Source of the DNA: JBGTKH01 sp041744735
Lineage (GTDB): Bacteria > Planctomycetota > Planctomycetia > Pirellulales > Pirellulaceae
NCBI GenBank assembly: GCA_041744735.1
Contig: JBGTKH010000521.1
Coordinates: 1 to 7,618, forward strand
Direction: 5' to 3'
DNA length: 7,618 nucleotides
Part shown: positions 1 to 7,618 of the stretch, piece by piece
Layout of the letters: each line of letters opens with the position of its first letter
Position numbering within the stretch: the first letter of the stretch is position 1
Notes under the pieces: model-generated
Databases searched by the model: none
What the model was told of the DNA's origin: nothing
Seen by the model: only the letters and a program-made list of their open reading frames with translations
Translations under genes and position numbers: made by a program

Positions 1-1775
1 GCGGCGGCAACATCCGCGGCGGTCTTGGCGGCCGCGGCTTTCGCGGCGGCAGCTTGTTCGGCCTGAGCCTTTTCGTTGGCAGCGGGTTGAGCACCCGCTT
101 GTGTGGCGGTCAGAGCGTCGGTCGCCGTCTTTAATCCGGCGGCGGACTCCTCGACCTTCTTCACGGCGGCTGCGCGATCCGCTTCGGCCTTCTGAGCATC
201 GGCGTTCGCGGTTGCGGATTGATCGGTTGCGGATTTAACTGCCGCGGCTTTGTCGGCGGCAGTCTTTTGAATCTCGGCCAATGCAGCTTGAGCTTGTTGG
301 GCGGCGGTTTGCGCTACTGTGGCCTTCTCGGCTTGAGCCTGCGCGACCATTGCCAGTGTGGGCGGGTTGGGCGGCAGCAATGCGGCCTGTTGGGCATCGG
401 CGTCATTCCACAGCCGCACTTCACCCAGCCAATCGCCGGCAACGATTCGCTTGCCGTCGAATGTAAAGTCCGCTTTCAACGCCATTTCGCCGAACGCCGG
501 CAGGCTCTTCTGCTGCGTGCCGTTGCCGTCCCAAGTTTTCGCCGTCTTGTCGCGGCCGGCGGTTACGATGCGTCCATCCTGAGCGAACGAAACCGACATC
601 GCGCCTCCGCCGTGGGCCGTCCAACTTTTGATCGGCTTGCCGTCGTTCATTTCCCACAACTTCACCGAGCCGTCTTCGCTAGCGCTGGCCAACAAGTTCG
701 AGTCCGACCGCCAACTGACGTCCGACACGGCCGCATTATGGCCGCGGAGATTCAGGTACTCGCGAGCCGTGTCGGCTTCCCACACAAACAAACCGCTGCT
801 GCGATCCGCCGTGGCCAATAGTACGCCATCGGGACTGTACTCGATCGCATAAACCCAATCGGTGTGCTTACGAATTTCATGCAGCAATTCGCCAGTGGCT
901 GTCGAGTAAATCCGCACGACACGTTGCGGCCCGCCGAGTGCGATCTGCGAATGATCATCATTAATGTCAGCGGCGAGAACCGCGTCCAATTCGTCGCCCA
1001 CTTGCAAGATGCGGCGGCCCGATTTGACGTCGTAGAGCGCCGCGATTCCCGATTGCCCGCCACGGCCGCCGCCAGCCAGCAGCAGCGAACCATTGCGGCT
1101 GAACTTGAGCACATACGGCACGCCTTCGGGAAACGGCAGGACGCCGAGCAACTGCGCCGTTTCCGAGTGATACAAAACGATCTGTTGCTGTCCGGCCACT
1201 GCGATCAGCGGCGCCCACGGGCTCGAGGCGAGAGCAGTGACCGCTCCGGCGCGCGGCGTGTAAACAACCGGCTGACGCCACAGCCCTTCAGGCATCGCCG
1301 CAGGGCCTTCGGGTTTGCCGCTCGTCGTGGGAGCCGCGAGGTCGAAGGTCGGCTTTTTCGTCACGTCGGACTTCGATCCGGACTTTTCCATCACGCCGCC
1401 TTCGATCCATTGCTTGATGATCTCCAACTGAGCATCGGCCAGACGATCCTGCATCGGCGGCATCTGCGGCTCTTCCAGGTGACTGACCAAAGCCCACAGG
1501 CGCGAGCTGTCCAGGTCGCCGGCAAATACGACCTCGCCGCTGCTGCCGCCTTCCATCACCTTGGGAAACGTGTCCAATGCCAATCCGCTCTTGGCCCGAT
1601 CCTGATTGTGGCAGCTAAAGCAGTGCTCGCGAAAAATCGGCCGCACGTGATCTTCGTAGTTGATCTTCACGGTCGCGTCGCCCGCCGGCTTGGCCTCCTG
1701 CGCGTCCGAGCGCACATGGCCAAAGGAGAACAACGCGCAAGTGAAGAGAGATGAAGCGACTAAAATTCTTTTCAT
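1..1775 (-). CDS. Exported PSCyt1 c-type cytochrome fused to a WD40 propeller and an Ala-rich coiled-coil tail (C-terminus cut by window edge)
   Basis: The visible part is 591 codons from an ATG at 1775; no stop is reached before the left edge. The start is supported by an AGG 7 nt upstream and by a signal peptide (Lys-Arg, hydrophobic stretch, likely cleavage after S-D-A at 23-25). Residues 40-127 form a planctomycete-type cytochrome c domain (PSCyt1): haem motif CFSCH at 52-56, and MPPM at 105-108 as the likely distal methionine ligand, followed by IIKQWIEGG. Residues about 178-467 hold seven WD40-like repeats, enough for one closed beta-propeller; the clearest end in VKLWE and VRLWN. From about 476 to the edge the chain is almost all Ala, Lys, Gln, Glu and Asp, predicted as long helix or coiled coil. 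Likely role: exported electron-transfer or binding protein whose propeller mediates protein contacts. It is last of the four visible genes, 133 bp after the DUF1549/DUF1553 gene. Domain calls are firm; function is inferred. Confidence 0.9.
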   Translation of the reverse strand, partial: MKRILVASSLFTCALFSFGHVRSDAQEAKPAGDATVKINYEDHVRPIFREHCFSCHNQDRAKSGLALDTFPKVMEGGSSGEVVFAGDLDSSRLWALVSHLEEPQMPPMQDRLADAQLEIIKQWIEGGVMEKSGSKSDVTKKPTFDLAAPTTSGKPEGPAAMPEGLWRQPVVYTPRAGAVTALASSPWAPLIAVAGQQQIVLYHSETAQLLGVLPFPEGVPYVLKFSRNGSLLLAGGGRGGQSGIAALYDVKSGRRILQVGDELDAVLAADINDDHSQIALGGPQRVVRIYSTATGELLHEIRKHTDWVYAIEYSPDGVLLATADRSSGLFVWEADTAREYLNLRGHNAAVSDVSWRSDSNLLASASEDGSVKLWEMNDGKPIKSWTAHGGGAMSVSFAQDGRIVTAGRDKTAKTWDGNGTQQKSLPAFGEMALKADFTFDGKRIVAGDWLGEVRLWNDADAQQAALLPPNPPTLAMVAQAQAEKATVAQTAAQQAQAALAEIQKTAADKAAAVKSATDQSATANADAQKAEADRAAAVKKVEESAAGLKTATDALTATQAGAQPAANEKAQAEQAAAAKAAAAKTAADVAA

Positions 1776-1800
1776 TGTCTTACCTATTGACGGTGACACT

Positions 1801-1821
1801 CCACCGGGATGAACCCGGTGG
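1801..1821. repeat. Small hairpin repeat, copy A (8-bp stem, ATGAA loop)
   Basis: On the plus strand the left arm ccaccggg (1801-1808) and right arm cccggtgg (1814-1821) are perfectly complementary around the loop atgaa (1809-1813), and are followed by cat. The same structure recurs at 1867-1887 with the same loop and paired base changes. It lies between the DUF1549/DUF1553 gene and the cytochrome-WD40 gene, 25 bp upstream of the latter's start codon. It resembles a REP-type dispersed palindrome. A terminator is less likely because no T-run follows it on the minus strand. Confidence 0.75.
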
Positions 1822-1866
1822 CATCCGAGATTGTGTTGTGCTTGGTTACTAGGTTGATGGTCATAA

Positions 1867-1887
1867 CCGCCGGAATGAATCCGGCGG
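1867..1887. repeat. Small hairpin repeat, copy B (8-bp stem, ATGAA loop)
   Basis: The left arm ccgccgga (1867-1874) pairs perfectly with tccggcgg (1880-1887) around the loop atgaa, again followed by cat. Compared with copy A at 1801-1821, two stem pairs differ and both stay paired (A-T becomes G-C, G-C becomes A-T). It starts 21 nt after the stop codon of the DUF1549/DUF1553 gene in the direction of transcription, so it could act as a 3'-end stabilising or pausing hairpin. No U-tract follows, so a classical intrinsic terminator is not supported. Confidence 0.75.
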
Positions 1888-1908
1888 CATGTTGGTGGGG
1901 CTGTCCAA

Positions 1909-4341
<2,433 letters not shown>

Positions 4342-4347
4342 GGTTGT

Positions 4348-4353
4348 CTCCTT
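4348..4353 (-). promoter_or_regulatory. Shine-Dalgarno site that decides the GTG start at 4341
   Basis: The minus strand reads AAGGAG here, with six bases (ACAACC) before the GTG at 4341. It is the best ribosome-binding site in the window and the main reason to reject the upstream ATG at 4452. The nearest hairpin of the palindrome array ends 15 nt upstream of it, close enough for folding of the leader to affect ribosome access. Confidence 0.85.
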
Positions 4354-4364
4354 AAACTCTCTGT

Positions 4365-4464
4365 GTAGCTGAATTCGTGAGAATTCAGTTTTTCCTCTTT
4401 GTAGCTGAATTCGTGAGAATTCAGTTTGTCCGACGCTCGGCCGAATTCTCACGAATTCAGCTAC
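4365..4464. repeat. Array of three EcoRI-palindrome hairpins at 36-bp period (two direct, one inverted)
   Basis: Three 20-bp cores lie at 4369-4388, 4405-4424 and 4441-4460, exactly 36 bp apart with 16-bp spacers. Copies 1 and 2 read ctgaattc-gtga-gaattcag on the plus strand: 8-bp perfect arms around a GTGA loop (a GNRA-type tetraloop in RNA). Copy 3 is the same element inverted, with one substitution at 4442. Each has a GTAG on its outer left side (4365, 4401 and, inverted, 4461-4464). Copies 1 and 2 match over 4364-4395 and 4400-4431 apart from one base. Copies 2 and 3 can form a continuous 22-bp stem (4401-4422 with 4443-4464). The array fills most of the 141-bp gap between the PPC gene and the DUF1549/DUF1553 gene. 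It looks like a REP-type or non-autonomous dispersed element; no transposase is present. Confidence 0.9.
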
Positions 4465-4482
4465 GTTGGCGCGGATTTGTAC

Positions 4483-6954
4483 TTACTTCTGTTCGTTCTG
4501 GAGTTCTTTCTCACGTTCCAAACGCAGTTGCTCCAGACGGCTCAGTGGTTTTGCCGGCTGTTGTGCCACCGCAGTCGGCATGGGCGCGGGCTTGCCAACC
4601 GACGCGGGCTTCGCAGTGGTCGCAGCTTTCGGCGGCAACGGCTCGTCGATGCGCAATTCGCCGCCGCCCAGTGTGTGTGTGATCGGCTCGCCGCTTTGCA
4701 TAACGATCGCACGGCAGACCAACGACTTGAAGATTCCGGGGCGAGCGCCTGCCTCGGCCTTGATCTTGAATGTCACTTCCGTCGAGTCTTTGGTGATCGA
4801 CGTGGGCTCGGTTGCTGTACCCGCAGGCAGCCCCAGCAATTGAACTTCAGCCGCGCCGTCAAACTCCGCCTTCTTCTCGACGTTCACAACCAGAACCGTC
4901 TCGTGCCCTTGCTCGACCGCCGACTTTTGAAAGGCGAAGTTGAAGAAAGAGTCAGCCACAACGAGATTGGCCATCTGCGTGGCGACTTCGACGTTGCCAT
5001 TGCCCACGCGCGACTGGCCGGTGGCCACGATGGGCCATGTGTTGATTTCGGCGCTACTATTGGCTGTCAGCGGAATGGCCGCTTCGTTTTGGCCTTCAGG
5101 AATGCTGATCGAACCGGATGAGGCGATGCCCGGCGGGTTGTACAGCATTCGCACGGCAATCGGCGCCGTAAAGCCTTCGGCCCGCGTGGCGACAATCTTC
5201 AAATCCATCGAGCCGTTGCGAACCAGCGGCACTTGCGGCTGGACGATTTCGATCTTGAAAGGCACTTCTTCGGTGATCGCCACGGCCATGCGTTCCGCGT
5301 CGTGGCCCCACACGTCGGTGTTGTTCTGGCCACGAATCAGCATCGTGCGCTGGCTGAGGTGTCCGGTGACTTTTACGCTCTCATCGACCGGTTGTCCAAT
5401 CAAATCCGCCAGCGCACCTGCAGGTGCGGCATCGGCTGAGGCGGAGAATAACACCGGGACTTCGCTGCGGTTGGCCACCATCGGAACGGTTTGCAGCGTC
5501 ATGCCCGGCGGTGCGTCCTTCAGGTCGACTTTCAAGTCACCGCTGAAATTCGTGCGCGAGGCCGTTACCATCAAGGCCATGCGGTTGCCTTGCGGCACAT
5601 TCAAAACCGTGGGGATATATTGCACGCGCTCCGGCAGCCGCATCGACAACGACGGGACAACAGGCGAGATTTCGACGCGGTAAACGTAATCCAAACCTCC
5701 GGACTTCAGATGATCTTGCACGACCACGACATATTCGTCGTCCGCCGGCGCCGTGAATCGCAAGTAACTGTCGGGCCCGCCTGAATCGTCGTTGCTGGCC
5801 ACATTGGCGCCGTTGGACCGTTGGACGGTTAACACGCAATCGAGCGGCGAACGCATTGGTTTGCGGGCATACACGCGAATCTCGTACGTGTCACGCTGCT
5901 TGGCTGAAAACTTGAAATAGTCCACGTCGTCGGGCTTTTCGATGATCCCGTTGAAAGCTCCCGGAGCAGTTCCGGCAGTTGCTTGTTCACGAGCATCGTT
6001 AGGTTCGGTTTCGATCACGTTGGGCAGGTCGCTCACCCGCACGGTGTTCGGCGACGGTGCGATGCCGAATTCGTCTTCGGCAAACAGTCCGAATTCGGCA
6101 GCCGCGTCCGTGGGCAACACGACTTTGCCCGGGCGATTGCCCGCCGCATCACCGATCCACGTGATGTCCAATGATTCGCCGGGCTTTCCGCCAGCGGGCA
6201 ACACCGCCGTCGGCCGCGGGAAACTGCCTAGATGCAAACGGTATTTCGAGTTGCCGTCGCCGCCGTAAGCACTCTCACGGATCTGAACGATGTACTTTCC
6301 GTCCTCTGGTGCAACGATCGAACAGAGGCAGTCTTGATAGAGCAGCGGCTTGTCGTCGCTGCGCGCCAACTCGAAACGCGCCTCGTTCAAAATTGCCAGA
6401 TAGGGATCGAACGAAGTCATGCCCAGACGCAAACCTTCTAATTCAGCCGTAATGCGCTGACCCTGCTTGGCCTCGACGACGAAATAATCGACGTCCTCGG
6501 TCTGTACGACACCAGCGATCGTGGAGCCCATCGCCACTGGCTGCGGTGCGCTGAAATCACTATTCGGCTCAACCTCTTTGATTTCAGGCAGCGCACTCAC
6601 CGAAAACGTTCGCAAATCGCTGATGCCGGTGGCGGTGAACACACGCACGGCGTGAATTCCCAAGCGGCAGTCGGCAGCGACTGACAGCTTGGCCTTGACC
6701 ACGTTGTCGCCGGCCGGCTCCAGGTGTGTCACGGTGATGCCAGGCGAATAAAGCAGCAATTGCTTCGCGTCTCCCAGCCGGGTCCCTTTGAATTCCACGT
6801 CGACTTCAGTGCCGCGCTGGAATCCGTAAGGTTCGATGGCGCTGAGTGACGGCTCAACGGCGCCGGCCGACCCCGTCAGCGAAGCGACAGCCGCAGTAGC
6901 AACGACGACAAGAGAGCACATGACGAAGCGCGTAGCGATTCTCGAACGTAACAT
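4483..6954 (-). CDS. Exported PPC-domain protein with an N-terminal IPT/TIG-like domain
   Basis: This is an 823-residue protein from the ATG at 6954, with GAGG 5 nt upstream. The N-terminus (LRSRIATRF, then a hydrophobic run) is a signal peptide, with probable cleavage after A-G-A at 30-32. Residues about 35-120 look like an IPT/TIG Ig-like fold. Two bacterial pre-peptidase C-terminal (PPC) domains follow at about 128-243 and 315-430, each opening with an EPN motif (129-131, 317-319) and carrying a DVDYF strand (154-158 in the first). About 430-760 is further beta-rich sequence with no recognised catalytic motif. The last 60 residues are Pro/Ala/Lys-rich and end in a charged helix (RLEQLRLEREKELQ). 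No peptidase domain is present, so it is not itself a protease. PPC domains usually aid secretion or substrate binding; here a structural or binding role is inferred. It lies 163 bp after the DUF1501 gene and 141 bp before the DUF1549/DUF1553 gene, probably co-transcribed. Confidence 0.92.
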   Translation of the reverse strand: MLRSRIATRFVMCSLVVVATAAVASLTGSAGAVEPSLSAIEPYGFQRGTEVDVEFKGTRLGDAKQLLLYSPGITVTHLEPAGDNVVKAKLSVAADCRLGIHAVRVFTATGISDLRTFSVSALPEIKEVEPNSDFSAPQPVAMGSTIAGVVQTEDVDYFVVEAKQGQRITAELEGLRLGMTSFDPYLAILNEARFELARSDDKPLLYQDCLCSIVAPEDGKYIVQIRESAYGGDGNSKYRLHLGSFPRPTAVLPAGGKPGESLDITWIGDAAGNRPGKVVLPTDAAAEFGLFAEDEFGIAPSPNTVRVSDLPNVIETEPNDAREQATAGTAPGAFNGIIEKPDDVDYFKFSAKQRDTYEIRVYARKPMRSPLDCVLTVQRSNGANVASNDDSGGPDSYLRFTAPADDEYVVVVQDHLKSGGLDYVYRVEISPVVPSLSMRLPERVQYIPTVLNVPQGNRMALMVTASRTNFSGDLKVDLKDAPPGMTLQTVPMVANRSEVPVLFSASADAAPAGALADLIGQPVDESVKVTGHLSQRTMLIRGQNNTDVWGHDAERMAVAITEEVPFKIEIVQPQVPLVRNGSMDLKIVATRAEGFTAPIAVRMLYNPPGIASSGSISIPEGQNEAAIPLTANSSAEINTWPIVATGQSRVGNGNVEVATQMANLVVADSFFNFAFQKSAVEQGHETVLVVNVEKKAEFDGAAEVQLLGLPAGTATEPTSITKDSTEVTFKIKAEAGARPGIFKSLVCRAIVMQSGEPITHTLGGGELRIDEPLPPKAATTAKPASVGKPAPMPTAVAQQPAKPLSRLEQLRLEREKELQNEQK

Positions 6955-7070
6955 GACAACCTCACCAAATCGTGGGAGTTAGGCGGGCGAGCGGGAATGA
7001 CAGACGTTGGGGGCGGGTTGGCTTGGCGCTCATGGAAGTTGCGCGAGCCGGGCGGGTAGGGGGCAAACCA

Positions 7071-7099
7071 GCGCCTCGCCGCACAATGCGGCGAGACGC
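7071..7099. repeat. GC-rich hairpin after the DUF1501 gene, terminator-like without a U-tract
   Basis: The arms ctcgccgc (7075-7082) and gcggcgag (7088-7095) are perfectly complementary around acaat; after one mismatch (7074 with 7096) three more pairs extend the stem to 7071-7099. It begins 18-22 nt after the DUF1501 stop codon in the transcribed direction. The following minus-strand sequence is not T-rich, so it is more likely an mRNA-stabilising or pausing hairpin, or a dispersed palindrome, than an efficient intrinsic terminator. It belongs to a different sequence family from the hairpins at 1801-1887 and 4365-4464. Confidence 0.65.
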
Positions 7100-7117
7100 C
7101 GTTAAAGTTCAATCAAT

Positions 7118-7618
7118 CTAACTGATCAGCGGCCGAATGATCTTGCCGCCGTCAACAATCTCGATGGGCCGATCGCCGGGAGCCATCAACTCCTTGTCGG
7201 CGACGATGCCCAGTTGGTGATAAACCGTGGTGGCCAAGTCGCCCGGTTCAACCGCATCGCGGTCCGGCTCCGAGGCCGTGGCATCCGAGGCGCCATAAAT
7301 CATGCCGCCTTTGATGCCGCCGCCAGCCAACATCACGCTGAACACCTTCGGCCAGTGATCGCGGCCGGCCGTGTTGTTGATCTTTGGCGTGCGGCCGAAT
7401 TCGCTGGAGACCATGATCAGCGTCGTGGCCAGCAAGCCGCTCTTGTCCAGGTCGCGAATCAGCGCGGCCAATGCCTGATCGAGCGCGGGAGCCTGGCTTT
7501 GCATGCTGCGCGTGATCTGGTTGTGCATGTCCCAGCCGCCGTAGGTGAGTGTAACCATGCGGGCGCCGGCAGCCACCAAGCGGCGGGCCATCAGCATTCG
7601 CTGGCCGGCCGTGTTGCG
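7118..7618 (-). CDS. DUF1501 family protein, C-terminal 166 residues (N-terminus cut by window edge)
   Basis: The frame is open from the right edge (first visible residues RNTAGQRMLMARRL) to a TAG at 7118-7120. The internal ATG at 7597 is not the real start, because the family similarity runs past it to the edge. The visible part has the hallmarks of the DUF1501 C-terminal half: VTLTYGGWDMH, ALDQALAALIRDLDKSGL, the conserved SEFGRTPKIN, GRDHWPKVFSVMLAGGGIKGG, and a tail with LATTVYHQLGI. DUF1501 is related to the alkaline phosphatase/sulfatase superfamily and typically carries a Tat signal, which would lie outside the window. The Asp, His and Glu in these motifs fit metal-site positions, but enzymatic activity has not been shown for the family to my knowledge. 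In planctomycetes these genes commonly accompany DUF1549/DUF1553 genes, as here. It is the first visible gene of the co-oriented set. Confidence 0.93.
   Translation of the reverse strand, partial: RNTAGQRMLMARRLVAAGARMVTLTYGGWDMHNQITRSMQSQAPALDQALAALIRDLDKSGLLATTLIMVSSEFGRTPKINNTAGRDHWPKVFSVMLAGGGIKGGMIYGASDATASEPDRDAVEPGDLATTVYHQLGIVADKELMAPGDRPIEIVDGGKIIRPLIS

Noticed and set aside
219..821. 200-codon open frame on the plus strand with a Gly/Leu/Cys-rich start
   Set aside because: It is the complement of the Ala-rich helical tail and WD40 region; the low-complexity composition follows from the real gene on the other strand.
864..1754. 296-codon open frame on the plus strand
   Set aside because: It is antisense to the cytochrome-WD40 gene, rich in Arg and His as antisense shadows of GC-rich genes are, with no domain recognised.
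4365..4464. Possible CRISPR array (36-bp period)
   Set aside because: Only three units, one of them inverted, spacers of just 16 bp, and no cas gene in the window. A palindromic repeat array fits better.
4426..5683. Open frames of 231 and 247 codons on the plus strand
   Set aside because: Both are antisense to the PPC-domain gene, lack family resemblance, and overlap each other in different frames.
7006..7064. G-rich plus-strand stretch that might form a G-quadruplex
   Set aside because: Runs of three or more G occur (7009-7017 and about 7049-7063), but four suitably spaced runs are not present in either cluster, so the case is weak.
6876..7112. 78-codon minus-strand frame spanning the gap between the DUF1501 and PPC genes
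   Set aside because: It overlaps the PPC signal-peptide region out of frame, has no clear ribosome-binding site, and its start is read from the DUF1501 3' flank and hairpin.
6955..7117. Possible internal promoter upstream of the PPC gene
   Set aside because: No convincing -35/-10 pair was seen on the minus strand, and planctomycete promoters are poorly defined by eye.

Overview
The window looks like chromosomal DNA from a member of the Planctomycetota. The phylum call rests on four co-oriented genes whose domain families (PSCyt1, PSCyt2/DUF1549, PSD1/DUF1553, DUF1501, and PPC-repeat secreted proteins) are strongly expanded and often clustered in planctomycetes. A Pirellulales-like host is a guess and cannot be fixed from this sequence. 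The DNA is GC-rich, which explains the many long antisense open frames that are not genes.

Everything is read from the minus strand, so transcription runs from the right edge to the left. In order: (1) the C-terminal 166 residues of a DUF1501 protein (7118-7618, cut by the right edge); (2) an exported 823-residue protein with an IPT/TIG-like domain, two PPC domains and further beta-sandwich-like sequence (4483-6954); (3) an exported 810-residue PSCyt1-like/Big_2/DUF1549/DUF1553 protein with two candidate haem c sites (1909-4341, GTG start); (4) an exported PSCyt1 cytochrome fused to a seven-repeat WD40 propeller and an Ala-rich helical tail (1-1775, cut by the left edge). No gene in the window is visibly frameshifted.

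The three gaps are 163, 141 and 133 bp. Each holds palindromic hairpin DNA of a different family, starting about 18-22 nt after the preceding stop codon. The most striking is an array of three EcoRI-site-rich hairpins at an exact 36-bp period (two direct copies, one inverted), lying just ahead of the Shine-Dalgarno of the DUF1549/DUF1553 gene. It leaves the reading frame open and creates a spurious 37-residue N-terminal extension. The gap after that gene carries two hairpins with identical loops and two compensatory base-pair differences, so the structure appears to be what is conserved.

The four proteins probably form one co-expressed, exported set: a probable alkaline-phosphatase-superfamily protein (DUF1501), an adhesive or scaffolding PPC protein and two haem proteins. 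A role in periplasmic redox chemistry or polymer handling is an inference; the exact function of these families is not established. No tRNA, rRNA, transposase, CRISPR array or phage gene was seen.
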